DNA of 46,542 nt from Burkholderiaceae bacterium (GTDB taxonomy: Bacteria > Pseudomonadota > Gammaproteobacteria > Burkholderiales > Burkholderiaceae): contig JAGWNU010000007.1 in the NCBI GenBank assembly GCA_028871175.1, forward strand, positions 1 to 46,542, read 5' to 3'. The notes under the pieces are model-generated. The model was not told where the DNA came from, made no database searches, and was given only the letters and a program-made list of their open reading frames with translations. Both the position numbers and the translations under genes were made by a program. Positions 33,395 through 42,205 of the stretch are shown here, one piece after another; position 1 is the stretch's first letter, and every line of letters starts with the position of its first letter.

Positions 33395-33466
33395 GCGGGT
33401 CAACGGCGACTCGCTCTCTTCGTGGTGAAGGCCCTGGTGACCAGGGCGACTTGGACAACGGCGTCC
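33395..33466 (+). promoter_or_regulatory. ANTAR-type (NasT/NasR) antitermination leader, two AACGGC hexaloop hairpins
   Basis: Hairpin P1 is GCGGGTC (33395-33401) and GACTCGC (33408-33414) around the hexaloop AACGGC at 33402-33407. Hairpin P2 is GGAC (33453-33456) and GTCC (33463-33466) around the same hexaloop at 33457-33462. ANTAR antiterminators recognise paired hexaloop hairpins with A at position 1 and G at position 4, which both satisfy. The right half of P2, with part of its loop, is also the left arm of the terminator, so P2 and terminator exclude each other. A third hairpin, GCCCTGG-TGA-CCAGGGC (33431-33447), lies between. The arrangement is seen directly; the ANTAR link is inferred from the known model. 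Confidence 0.82.
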
Positions 33467-33512
33467 CGGAATCTGGCCAGAGCGGCTGGGTTCTCGGACG
33501 CCATTTTTTTTT
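33460..33512 (+). terminator. Leader terminator upstream of narK
   Basis: GGCGTCC at 33460-33466 pairs with GGACGCC at 33496-33502, with a further GAA/TTC match beyond two mismatches. It is followed by A and nine T (33504-33512). The left arm overlaps P2. It ends 17 bases before the narK start, so transcription of the whole operon depends on read-through. Confidence 0.85.
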
Positions 33513-33529
33513 CAGAAGCGGGATTCGAC

Positions 33530-34852
33530 ATGACCGGCAAAGCCACCCGAATCGATCTGTTCAGCCTGCGCACGCCGCAGATGCGCGCCTTTCATCTGAC
33601 GTGGCTGGCGTTCTTCGTCTGCTTCTACGCGTGGTTTGCCTGCGCACCCCTCATGCCGGTGCTCAAGGGCGAGTTCCACCTCACGCCCGGGCAGATTGCC
33701 AATATCAACATCGCGGCCGTAGCGGTGACGATTCTGGTGCGACTGATCGTCGGCCCGCTGTGCGACCGCTTCGGTCCGCGCAAGACCTATACCGGCCTGC
33801 TTGCGCTGGGTGCGATCCCGGTGCTGGGCGTGGCGCTCGCGCAGAGCTACGAAGCGTTCCTGTTCTTCCGCCTGGCGATCGGCGCGGTTGGCGCGAGCTT
33901 CGTCATCACGCAATACCACACGTCCGTCATGTTCGCGCCCAACGTGGTGGGCACGGCCAATGCGGCTTCCGCTGGCTGGGGCAATGCTGGCGGAGGCGTG
34001 GCGCAAGGCACGATGCCTCTGCTGCTGACGGCCATCGTGATGATGGGTGCCACGCAGAGCCTGGGCTGGCGCGTGGCGATGATCGTGCCGGGCGCGGCCA
34101 TGCTGATCGTCGCAGCGCTCTACTGGCGTTACACGCAGGACTGCCCCGAAGGCAACTTCAGTGATCTGCGTGCCGCAGGCAAGACGATCGACGGCGGCAA
34201 GAACGGCGGCTGGGGCAGCTTCGTGGCGGCTGCTGGTAACTATCGCGTGTGGCTGCTGTTCATCACCTACGGCGCGTGCTTTGGCGTGGAAATCTTCATC
34301 CACAACATCGCCGCCACCTACTACGTCGACCACTTTGGCTTGTCGCTGTCGGCAGCCGGCATGGCGGCGGCGAGCTTCGGCCTGCTGGCGCTGTTTGCCC
34401 GGGCACTCGGCGGCATCGTGTCGGACCGCGTGGCCGCCAAGCGTGGCCTGGATGCGCGCACCCAACTGCTGTGCCTGCTGATGGTGGGCGAGGGGCTCGG
34501 TCTGTTTGGCTTTGCCCACGCAGGCAGCGTCACGGTGGCCATCCTGGCGATGCTCGGCTTTGGCCTGTTCACCCACATGGCATGCGGCGCGACGTATGCG
34601 CTGGTGCCGTTCATTGACCGCCGCGCGCTGGGCGGCGTGGCCGGCATCATCGGCGCGGGCGGCAACGCCGGCGCGGTGGCGGCGGGCTTCCTGCTCAAGG
34701 GCATGGCCGATACGCAGGCCACGCTCTCGGTGCTGGGCGCGCTGGTCGGGCTGTCCGCCATCTGCGCGATTGCCGTGCGTTTCTCGCCGGAACACAAGGC
34801 GCGCGAACAAGCGCTGTACGACAACACGCTGGCCGCCGCCGGCAACGCCTGA
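33530..34852 (+). CDS. narK: Nitrate/nitrite transporter, NarK/NasA family
   Basis: The 440-residue protein is an MFS transporter of the nitrate/nitrite porter family, which imports nitrate for assimilation. About 12 helices are visible. The conserved Arg-bearing motif in helix 2 (ILVRLIVGPLCDRFGPRKTY) and the nitrate signature segments SAGWGNAGGGVAQGTMPLL and AGIIGAGGNAGAVAAGFLL in the two halves are present. The open frame extends upstream to 33422 but that part is the terminator leader, so ATG 33530 is the start. It is the first gene of narK-nirB-nirD-oxidoreductase-nasA. The two-hairpin leader points to nitrate-dependent antitermination. Confidence 0.94.
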   Translation: MTGKATRIDLFSLRTPQMRAFHLTWLAFFVCFYAWFACAPLMPVLKGEFHLTPGQIANINIAAVAVTILVRLIVGPLCDRFGPRKTYTGLLALGAIPVLGVALAQSYEAFLFFRLAIGAVGASFVITQYHTSVMFAPNVVGTANAASAGWGNAGGGVAQGTMPLLLTAIVMMGATQSLGWRVAMIVPGAAMLIVAALYWRYTQDCPEGNFSDLRAAGKTIDGGKNGGWGSFVAAAGNYRVWLLFITYGACFGVEIFIHNIAATYYVDHFGLSLSAAGMAAASFGLLALFARALGGIVSDRVAAKRGLDARTQLLCLLMVGEGLGLFGFAHAGSVTVAILAMLGFGLFTHMACGATYALVPFIDRRALGGVAGIIGAGGNAGAVAAGFLLKGMADTQATLSVLGALVGLSAICAIAVRFSPEHKAREQALYDNTLAAAGNA

Positions 34853-34873
34853 CGCAGTCAAGGAGACATGACC

Positions 34874-37429
34874 ATGACCATGAAGATCGTCGTCATTGGC
34901 CACGGAATGGTGGGCCACAAGTTTCTGGAAAGCCTGCTGCATGCGCCGGGCCATCACCTTGAGGTGACGGTGCTGTGCGAAGAGCCGCGCCCCGCCTACG
35001 ACCGCGTGCACCTGTCGGAATTCTTCACGGGCAAGTCGGCGGAAGACCTTTCGCTCGTCGCTCCGGGCTTCTTTGACCGCGATGACGTGGTGCTCAAGCT
35101 CAACGCCCGCGCCACGGCCATCGACACTACCGCCAAAACGGTGACGGCCTCGACCGGCGAGGTGCTGCCGTACGACAAGCTCGTCATCGCGTCGGGCTCG
35201 TCGCCGTTTGTGCCGCCGGTGCCGGGCAAAGACCGCAAGGACTGTTTCGTCTATCGCACCATCGAAGACCTTGAGGCGATGGCCGAGTGCGGCCAGCGCG
35301 CCAAGACCGGCGTCGTCATCGGCGGCGGCCTGCTGGGGCTGGAATGCGCCAAGGCGCTGCGCGACATGAACCTGCAAACGCACGTGGTCGAGTTTGCCGG
35401 CCGCCTGATGGCCATGCAGGTGGACGACGGCGGCGGCCGCATGCTGCGCCGGAAGATCGAAGACCTGGGCGTGACCGTCCACACACAGAAGAACACCTCG
35501 GAGATCGTCGACGGCGAAACGGCGACGCACCGCTTGAACTTTGCCGACGGCACGCACCTGGAAGCCGACATGGTCGTCTTCTCGGCCGGCATCCGCCCGC
35601 GCGATGAACTGGCGCGCGCCTGCGGGCTGGAAGTGGGCGAGCGCGGCGGCATCGTGATCGACTCCGAGTGCCGTACCTCCGCGCCCGACGTGTACGCGAT
35701 TGGCGAATGCGCGCTGTGGGGCGGCAAGGTCTACGGGCTGGTTGCGCCGGGTTATGAGATGGCGCGCATCACCGCCAAGCAGATCCTGGCGGCGGACGAC
35801 GCGGCAGAGTTCAGCGGCGCCGACATGAGCACCAAGCTCAAGCTGATGGGCGTGGACGTGGCCAGCCTGGGCGATGCGCAGGGCGTGACGCCGGGCAGCC
35901 GCAGCGTGCAGTTCACCGACGAGCGCAAGCAGATCTACAAGAAGCTGGTGGTGTCGGAAGACGGCAAGTACCTGCTGGGCGGTGTGCTGGTGGGGGATGC
36001 GGCCGAATACGGCACGCTGCTGCAGATGATGCTCAACCGCATCGAGCTGCCGGAAGCACCGGAATTCCTGATCCTCCCGCAGGCCGATGGCAATGCGCGC
36101 CCGGCACTGGGCGTGGATGCGCTGCCCGATAGCGCGCAGATCTGCTCGTGCAACGACGTATCGAAGGGCGCGCTGTGCCAGGCCGTGTGTGCCGGCGCCA
36201 CCACCGTGGGCGCGCTCAAGGACGCCACCAAGGCCGGCACCTCGTGCGGCGGCTGCGTGCCGCTCATGACGCAGGTGATGAAGGCCGAGATGAAGAAGCA
36301 GGGCCTGGCCGTCAATAACCACATCTGCGAGCACTTTCCGTATTCGCGTCAGGAGCTGTATCACCTGGTGCGCGTGGGCCGCATCCAGTCGTTCGAGGCG
36401 CTGCTGGAAGCGCACGGCAGCGGCATGGGCTGCGACATCTGCAAGCCCGCCGTGGCGAGCATCCTCGCTTCGTGCTGGAACGACTTCGTGCTCAAGAAAG
36501 AGCACGCCAGCCTGCAGGATTCCAACGACTACTTCCTCGCCAACATCCAGAAGGATGGGACGTACTCCGTGGTGCCGCGCATGCCCGGCGGCGAGGTCAC
36601 GGCAGACGGCCTGATCGCCGTGGGCCAGGTCGCCAAGAAGTACGGCCTGTACACCAAGATCACGGGCGGCCAGCGTGTCGACCTGTTCGGCGCGCGCCTG
36701 GAGCAACTGCCGCTGATCTGGGAAGAGCTGATCGCGGCAGGCTTCGAGTCGGGCCATGCCTATGGCAAATCGCTTCGCACAGTGAAGTCGTGCGTGGGTT
36801 CCACCTGGTGCCGTTATGGCGTGGGGGATTCGGTGGGTTTTGCGGTAGCGCTGGAGAACCGCTACAAGGGCCTGCGCTCGCCGCACAAGCTGAAGTTTGG
36901 CGTGTCGGGGTGCACGCGTGAATGCGCCGAGGCGCAAGGCAAGGACGTTGGCATCATCGCCACCGAGAAGGGCTGGAACCTGTATGTGTGCGGCAACGGC
37001 GGCATGAAGCCCCGCCATGCCGAACTGCTGGCGGCAGACCTCGACCAGGAAACGCTCATCCAGTATGTCGACCGTTTCCTGATGTTCTACGTGCGCACGG
37101 CCGACCGCCTGCAACGCACCAGCACATGGCGCGACAACCTGGAAGGTGGTCTCGACTATCTGAAGGACGTGGTGATCAACGACAAGCTGGGCATCGTGGC
37201 CGAACTCGAAGCCGAGATGCAGCATGTGGTCGACACCTATCAAGACGAATGGAAGACCGCCGTGACCAACCCCGACGTGCGCAAGCGCTTCCGCCACTTC
37301 GTCAACAGCGAGGCGAGGGATGCGAATGTGGTCTTCGTCGAGGAACGCGGCCAGATCCGCCCGGCGACGGTGGAGGAGCGTGCGAAGACACGGCCCGTGC
37401 GCATTCCTGTTGTTGCTGAAGCCGCTTGA
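34874..37429 (+). CDS. nirB: Assimilatory nitrite reductase, large subunit
   Basis: The 851-residue protein reduces nitrite to ammonium with NAD(P)H in the cytoplasm. In order are an FAD/NAD(P) module (VVIGHGMVG near residue 5, VVIGGGLLGLE near residue 150), a BFD-type [2Fe-2S] segment (CSCNDVSKG, then CGGC near residue 460), and ferredoxin-like and siroheme/[4Fe-4S] domains. The cluster and siroheme motifs CVGSTWC and SGCTREC near residues 640-690 are complete. Three ATGs start the frame (34868, 34874, 34880); 34874 has the best spacing to AGGAGA, so the start is uncertain by a few residues. It is followed by nirD after 26 bases. Confidence 0.97.
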   Translation: MTMKIVVIGHGMVGHKFLESLLHAPGHHLEVTVLCEEPRPAYDRVHLSEFFTGKSAEDLSLVAPGFFDRDDVVLKLNARATAIDTTAKTVTASTGEVLPYDKLVIASGSSPFVPPVPGKDRKDCFVYRTIEDLEAMAECGQRAKTGVVIGGGLLGLECAKALRDMNLQTHVVEFAGRLMAMQVDDGGGRMLRRKIEDLGVTVHTQKNTSEIVDGETATHRLNFADGTHLEADMVVFSAGIRPRDELARACGLEVGERGGIVIDSECRTSAPDVYAIGECALWGGKVYGLVAPGYEMARITAKQILAADDAAEFSGADMSTKLKLMGVDVASLGDAQGVTPGSRSVQFTDERKQIYKKLVVSEDGKYLLGGVLVGDAAEYGTLLQMMLNRIELPEAPEFLILPQADGNARPALGVDALPDSAQICSCNDVSKGALCQAVCAGATTVGALKDATKAGTSCGGCVPLMTQVMKAEMKKQGLAVNNHICEHFPYSRQELYHLVRVGRIQSFEALLEAHGSGMGCDICKPAVASILASCWNDFVLKKEHASLQDSNDYFLANIQKDGTYSVVPRMPGGEVTADGLIAVGQVAKKYGLYTKITGGQRVDLFGARLEQLPLIWEELIAAGFESGHAYGKSLRTVKSCVGSTWCRYGVGDSVGFAVALENRYKGLRSPHKLKFGVSGCTRECAEAQGKDVGIIATEKGWNLYVCGNGGMKPRHAELLAADLDQETLIQYVDRFLMFYVRTADRLQRTSTWRDNLEGGLDYLKDVVINDKLGIVAELEAEMQHVVDTYQDEWKTAVTNPDVRKRFRHFVNSEARDANVVFVEERGQIRPATVEERAKTRPVRIPVVAEAA

Positions 37430-37455
37430 GCCTGATAGAGGAAGAGGAGGACGTC

Positions 37456-37794
37456 ATGCAAGCATCCCGTTGGACCCCGGTCTGTGCCCTGGACGACATC
37501 GTTCCCAACACCGGCGTTTGCGCGCTGGTGGACGGTGACCAGGTTGCCGTGTTCCGTGTGGGCGGCAACACGCCGCAAAGCGTGTACGCCATCGGTAACT
37601 ACGACCCGAACTCCGCCGCCGCCGTGCTGTCGCGCGGGCTGGTCGGCAACCTGGGCGAGCGCATCGTCGTCGCATCGCCGATCTACAAGCAGCACTTCGA
37701 CTTGACCACGGGCGAGTGCCTCGAAGCGCCGGCCAACTCCGTGCATGCCTACGCAACCAAGGTGGAAGACGGCAAGGTGTGGGTAGCGGCATGA
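37456..37794 (+). CDS. nirD: Nitrite reductase, small subunit
   Basis: The 112-residue subunit is NirD, a Rieske-like fold without the Cys-His cluster ligands. The three Cys residues here are scattered and no CxH pair is present, as is usual in NirD. The block GLVGNLGERIVVASPIYKQHFDLTTGECLEAP is typical. GAGGAGG sits seven bases before ATG 37456, giving strong translation. It pairs with NirB for nitrite reduction. Confidence 0.95.
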   Translation: MQASRWTPVCALDDIVPNTGVCALVDGDQVAVFRVGGNTPQSVYAIGNYDPNSAAAVLSRGLVGNLGERIVVASPIYKQHFDLTTGECLEAPANSVHAYATKVEDGKVWVAA

Positions 37795-37873
37795 GCTGCA
37801 AGCCGTAAGCCGGGGGCCATGGCCGCCGGCACTGAGTGAATCCAATGACCGACAACCTTCAGGAGAAGGCAGC

Positions 37874-39106
37874 ATGAACGCCAAGACCGTACGCCCCAAG
37901 CTGGTCGTCATCGGCAACGGCATGGCCGGCATGCGCACGGTCGAAGAGTTGCTCAAGCTCGCGCCGGACCTGTATGACGTGACCGTGTTTGGTGAAGAAC
38001 CGCACGGCAACTACAACCGCATCCTGCTCTCGCCGGTGCTGGCGGGCGAGAAGCAGGTTGACGACATCATGCTCAACACGCGCGAGTGGTACGACCAGAA
38101 CCACATCACGCTGCACGCCGGCGACCCGGTGGTCGCCATCGACCGCCCGCGCCGCACGCTGCGCTCGCGCGACGGCGTGGAGATGCGTTATGACCGCCTG
38201 CTGATCGCCACGGGCTCGCGGCCGTTCATCCTGCCGGTGCCGGGGCATCTGCTGCCGGGCGTGATCGCCTTTCGCGACATTCAGGATGTGGAGACGATGC
38301 TGGAAGCGGCCCGTAACCACCGGCACGCGGTCGTCATCGGCGGTGGTTTGCTTGGGCTGGAAGCCGCCAACGGCCTGATGCGCCAGGGCATGGAGGTGAC
38401 CGTGGTGCACCTGCCCGACAGCCTGATGGAGCGCCAGCTCGACAAGCCGGCCGCCAAGCTGTTGCAGAAGGCGCTGGAAGCCAAGGGCCTGCGCTTCCTG
38501 CTGGGCGCACACACGGCGGAGCTGCTGGGCACCGACCGCGTGACCGCCGTGCGCTTCAAGGACGGCACCGAGATCCCCGCCGACCTCGTCGTCATGACTG
38601 CCGGCGTACGCCCGAACATCGAGCTTGCCAAGGCCGCCGGCCTGCATTGCGAACGCGCCATCATCGTTGACGACACGCTGCAGACCTACGACCCGCGCAT
38701 CTACGCCGTGGGCGAATGCGTGCAACACCGCAGCGCAACGTTCGGCCTCGTCGCGCCCATCTGGGACCAGGCCCGCGTGTGTGCCGCGCACCTGGCCGGC
38801 GCCGGGCACCGCCGCTATGTCCAGCAGGCCACCGCGACCAAGTTGAAGGTCACGGGCGTGGACTTGTATTCCGCGGGCGATTTCATCGGCGGCGACGGCA
38901 CCGAAGACATCGTGCTGCGCGACCCGCGCCGCGGCGTCTACAAGCGGCTCGTCCTGAAGGAAGACCGCATCGTCGGCGCGGTGCTGTACGGCGATGTGGC
39001 CGATGGCCCGTGGTACTTCGACATGATCCAGCGCCAGACCCCGATCACACCGATTCGCCAGCGCCTGTTGTTTGGCCGCGCGCTGTGCGAAGCCGAAGCC
39101 GCGTAA
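37874..39106 (+). CDS. FAD/NAD(P)-dependent oxidoreductase resembling the NirB N-terminal half
   Basis: The 410-residue flavoprotein has two nucleotide-binding motifs, VVIGNGMAGMRTVEE near residue 11 and VVIGGGLLGLEAANG near residue 155, and the late YAVGECVQHR segment. It matches the first ~410 residues of NirB in layout but ends before the BFD and siroheme parts. Such NirB-like reductases (NasB/NasC types) supply electrons to assimilatory nitrate reductase. Its place directly before nasA, whose product ends in its own [2Fe-2S] domain, supports that role. The ATG at 37874 has AGGAG upstream. The electron-donor role is inferred. Confidence 0.88.
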   Translation: MNAKTVRPKLVVIGNGMAGMRTVEELLKLAPDLYDVTVFGEEPHGNYNRILLSPVLAGEKQVDDIMLNTREWYDQNHITLHAGDPVVAIDRPRRTLRSRDGVEMRYDRLLIATGSRPFILPVPGHLLPGVIAFRDIQDVETMLEAARNHRHAVVIGGGLLGLEAANGLMRQGMEVTVVHLPDSLMERQLDKPAAKLLQKALEAKGLRFLLGAHTAELLGTDRVTAVRFKDGTEIPADLVVMTAGVRPNIELAKAAGLHCERAIIVDDTLQTYDPRIYAVGECVQHRSATFGLVAPIWDQARVCAAHLAGAGHRRYVQQATATKLKVTGVDLYSAGDFIGGDGTEDIVLRDPRRGVYKRLVLKEDRIVGAVLYGDVADGPWYFDMIQRQTPITPIRQRLLFGRALCEAEAA

Positions 39107-39174
39107 TGAACACCGGCAAGACGCGAAACCGGCAACACCGCTTGCACGCCGTGGGTGTGGCCGTTGAAGCCCTA

Positions 39175-39357
39175 GATGGCGCCTTGAATTTCTGTTGCAG
39201 AGAGGAAAAAGGAAGGGAAACTGTCTGAGCGAAGCGAGTTTTTCCCTTCCCCTCTCTGCAACAGAAATTCAAGGAGGGGGTCGCCATCTCGGGCGCGCCT
39301 TTCTTTTGCTTACTTTTCTTTGGCAAGACAAAGAAAAGTGAGTCAGCCCCGGCAGGG
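39175..39357. repeat. Composite inverted-repeat element between two operon genes
   Basis: The outer arms GATGGCG (39175-39181) and CGCCATC (39282-39288) enclose a perfect 24-bp inverted pair (39182-39205 and 39251-39274) and then an inner pair, GGAAGGGAAA/TTTCCCTTCC (39211-39220 and 39241-39250). The hairpin would be about 100 bases long. A second hairpin follows at 39309-39342, with arms of 14 bases and one mismatch, and a small CCCC-GGCA-GGGG hairpin at 39347-39358. From memory, similar TTTTCTTTG/CAAAGAAAA elements occur between genes in related genomes. It is probably a dispersed repeat or an mRNA-processing element. Confidence 0.75.
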
Positions 39358-39399
39358 GATGAAACCAGGGATGCACCAATCACGCAAAGCAATACAGAG

Positions 39400-42171
39400 A
39401 TGACGATGACCACCATCCCCATCCACCCGGTATCCGATACGGTTGCCAAGACAGTGCGCACAACGTGCCCATACTGCGGCGTCGGCTGCGGCGTGCTCGC
39501 GACCCCACAGGCGGATGGCAGCATCGGCATTGCCGGGGACCCGGCGCATCCGTCCAACGCCGGGCGCCTGTGCGTGAAAGGCTCGGCCCTGGGCGAGACC
39601 GTGAGCCTGGACGGCCGGCTGCTCTTCCCAGCCATGCGCGAGCGTTCGCGCGACGCTGGCGCTTCGCAACTGGCCAAACCTGCGCCATTACAGCGCGTCT
39701 CGTGGGACACCGCACTCGACGCCGTCGCGCAAGGCTTTCGCCGCATCGCCGAAGAGCACGGTCCGGATTCTGTCGCGCTCTACGTCTCCGGCCAGTTGCT
39801 GACCGAGGATTACTACGTCGCCAACAAGCTGATGAAGGGCTTCATCGGCACGGCCAACATCGATACGAACTCGCGGCTGTGCATGTCGTCGGCCGTGGCG
39901 GGGCACAAGCGCGCGTTTGGCGAAGACCTCGTGCCCGTCTGCTATGACGATCTGGAAACGGCCGACCTGATCGTGCTGGTGGGCTCCAACACGGCGTGGT
40001 GCCACCCGATCCTGTTCCAGCGCATCGTGCGCGCCAAGGAAGCGCGGCCCGAGATGAAGGTGGTGGTGGTCGACCCGCGCCACACGGCCACGTGCGAACT
40101 CGCCGATCTGCATCTGCCCATCAAGCCCGGCACCGATGTATGGCTGTTCAATGGCCTGCTGTCGTTCCTCTCGCGGCGCGGTGTGGTGGACCGTAATTTC
40201 GTCACGCAGCACACCAACGGCCCCGATGCCGCCCTGGAAGCGGCCGGCACAGAGAGCCACGACGTTGAAGCCGTTGCCAAGGCTTGCAAGCTCAAGCTCG
40301 ACGATCTGCTCACCTTCTACAGCTGGTTTGCTGACACCGAGCGCACCATCACCGCGTTTTCGATGGGCGTCAACCAATCGACGGCGGGCACGGACAAGGT
40401 CAACAGCATCATCAACTGCCACTTGCTCACGGGGCGCATCGGCCGCGCTGGAATGGGGCCGTTTTCGATTACCGGCCAGCCGAATGCGATGGGCGGACGC
40501 GAGGTGGGCGGTCTGGCCAACATGCTGGCCGCGCACATGGAGCTGAACGAGCCGTCGCATCGCGACCTCGTGCAGACGTTCTGGGGCGCACCGCGCATGG
40601 CCGACAAGGTCGGCCTCAAGGCGGTCGACCTGTTCAATGCCATTGAAGACGGGCGCGTCAAGGCCGTGTGGATCATGGGGACCAACCCCGTGGTCAGCCT
40701 GCCCGATGCGGACCAGGCGCGCCGTGCACTGGCCAAGTGCGAACTCGTCGTCGCTTCTGACATCGTTGAGGCTACCGACACGACCGTGCTGGCCGACATC
40801 CTGTTGCCTGCGCTGGGCTGGGGAGAGAAAGACGGCACCGTGACGAACTCCGAGCGCCGCATCTCGCGCCAGCGCGCCTTCCTGGCCGCGCCGGGCGAGG
40901 CACGCGCCGACTGGGACATCATTGCCGACGTTGCCCGCCGCATGGGCTACGACGGCTTCGACTTCAAGAGCGCGGGCGATGTGTTTGATGAACACGCTCG
41001 CCTGTCTGCCTACGCCAACGATGCGAGCGGCACGCGTCGCGCCTTCCACCTCGGCGGCCTGACCGGGCTCGATACCGATGCATACGAAGGCATGTCGCCG
41101 GTGCAATGGCCTATCGCAACGTCTGGCAACAGCGAAGCGCGCCTCTTCAGCGATGGCCGTTTCGCCCACGCCGATGGCCGCGCGCGTTTCGTGCCGACGC
41201 CCGCCCGTGCGCCCGCGCATGCGGCGGATGGCGAATATCCGCTCATTCTCAACACCGGCCGTGTGCGCGACCAATGGCACACCATGACGCGCACTGGCCG
41301 CGCGCCCAAGCTGGCTGACCACGTGCCCGAACCGTTTGTCGATCTGCACCCGCACGATGCGCTGCTGGCCGGCGTGCGTGAAGGCGGCCTGGCACGCGTG
41401 TCGTCACGCTGGGGCAGTGTGGTGGCGCGTGTGCGCATGACGGGCGGCATCGCGCGTGGCAGCGTGTTCGTGCCGATCCACTGGAACGGCCAGTTTGCAT
41501 CCGATGCGCGCGTGGGCGCGGTCGTCAATCCGGTGGTCGACCCGGTGTCCGGTGAGCCCGAGTTCAAGCACACACCGGTGATGGTCGAGCCGTTCGATGT
41601 GGCATGGCACGGCTTTGTCCTCTCGCGCCGCGCACTCGACACCGACGATGCAACGTGGTGGACGCGCATTCAAGGCAAGCAGTTCGTGCGCTATGAACTG
41701 GCCGGCCGCCAGCAGCTTGGTTCCGTGCACGATTGGGCGCGCGCGCTGCTGGGCGTAACCGACCCACACGCCGACTGGCTCGAATACGAAGACACCACCG
41801 CGCGTGTCTATCGCGCTGTGCACGTGGTGGATGACCGCATCGAAGCCTGCGTGTTTTTGTCACCGCGTCCGGATCTGCCGTCGCGCAACTGGCTCGCGGG
41901 CCTGTTCGCGCAAGAGCGTCTCGAAGACCTCGACCGTGCGGGCGTGCTGCTCGGCCAGCCGATCGAAGCGGGTGTCGATGTGGGGCCGACCGTCTGCTCG
42001 TGCTTTGGCGTGGGCCGCAACACCATCTGCGATGCCATCCGCACCAAGGGCCTGCAAACCACCGGCGAGATCACGGCCTGCCTGAAGGCAGGCGGCAATT
42101 GCGGCTCGTGCGTGCCGGAACTCAAACGGCTGCTTGTGGAGGCGCGCGTGCCGGTGGAAGAGGCCGCATAA
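39400..42171 (+). CDS. nasA: Assimilatory nitrate reductase, catalytic subunit with C-terminal [2Fe-2S] domain
   Basis: The 923-residue molybdenum enzyme reduces nitrate to nitrite in the cytoplasm. The [4Fe-4S] ligands are Cys23, Cys26 and Cys30 in CPYCGVGC and Cys58 in GRLCVKG. A Cys in NSRLCMSSAVAG near residue 165 probably ligates Mo. The bis-MGD domain and a C-terminal molydopterin-dinucleotide-binding barrel (NTGRVRDQWHTMTRTGRAP) follow. The last 60 residues form a BFD-like [2Fe-2S] domain (CSCFGVGR and CGSC), as in proteobacterial NasA. The ATG at 39400 has only a weak ribosome-binding site; a second ATG follows at 39406. It is separated from the reductase gene by the composite repeat. 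Confidence 0.96.
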   Translation: MTMTTIPIHPVSDTVAKTVRTTCPYCGVGCGVLATPQADGSIGIAGDPAHPSNAGRLCVKGSALGETVSLDGRLLFPAMRERSRDAGASQLAKPAPLQRVSWDTALDAVAQGFRRIAEEHGPDSVALYVSGQLLTEDYYVANKLMKGFIGTANIDTNSRLCMSSAVAGHKRAFGEDLVPVCYDDLETADLIVLVGSNTAWCHPILFQRIVRAKEARPEMKVVVVDPRHTATCELADLHLPIKPGTDVWLFNGLLSFLSRRGVVDRNFVTQHTNGPDAALEAAGTESHDVEAVAKACKLKLDDLLTFYSWFADTERTITAFSMGVNQSTAGTDKVNSIINCHLLTGRIGRAGMGPFSITGQPNAMGGREVGGLANMLAAHMELNEPSHRDLVQTFWGAPRMADKVGLKAVDLFNAIEDGRVKAVWIMGTNPVVSLPDADQARRALAKCELVVASDIVEATDTTVLADILLPALGWGEKDGTVTNSERRISRQRAFLAAPGEARADWDIIADVARRMGYDGFDFKSAGDVFDEHARLSAYANDASGTRRAFHLGGLTGLDTDAYEGMSPVQWPIATSGNSEARLFSDGRFAHADGRARFVPTPARAPAHAADGEYPLILNTGRVRDQWHTMTRTGRAPKLADHVPEPFVDLHPHDALLAGVREGGLARVSSRWGSVVARVRMTGGIARGSVFVPIHWNGQFASDARVGAVVNPVVDPVSGEPEFKHTPVMVEPFDVAWHGFVLSRRALDTDDATWWTRIQGKQFVRYELAGRQQLGSVHDWARALLGVTDPHADWLEYEDTTARVYRAVHVVDDRIEACVFLSPRPDLPSRNWLAGLFAQERLEDLDRAGVLLGQPIEAGVDVGPTVCSCFGVGRNTICDAIRTKGLQTTGEITACLKAGGNCGSCVPELKRLLVEARVPVEEAA

Positions 42172-42205
42172 GGTCGGTCGGATTGGCATCGCCATAGACA
42201 AATAA

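Noticed and set aside
33422..33529. Upstream extension of narK
   Set aside because: This stretch holds P2, the third hairpin and the terminator with its T9 tract; the extra residues are not protein-like.
33512..37297. A 1261-codon open frame on the minus strand across narK and nirB
   Set aside because: It is antisense to two clearly recognised genes. High GC at the third codon position of the real genes removes stops from the opposite frame. Its product is rich in His, Arg and Gln with no protein family features.
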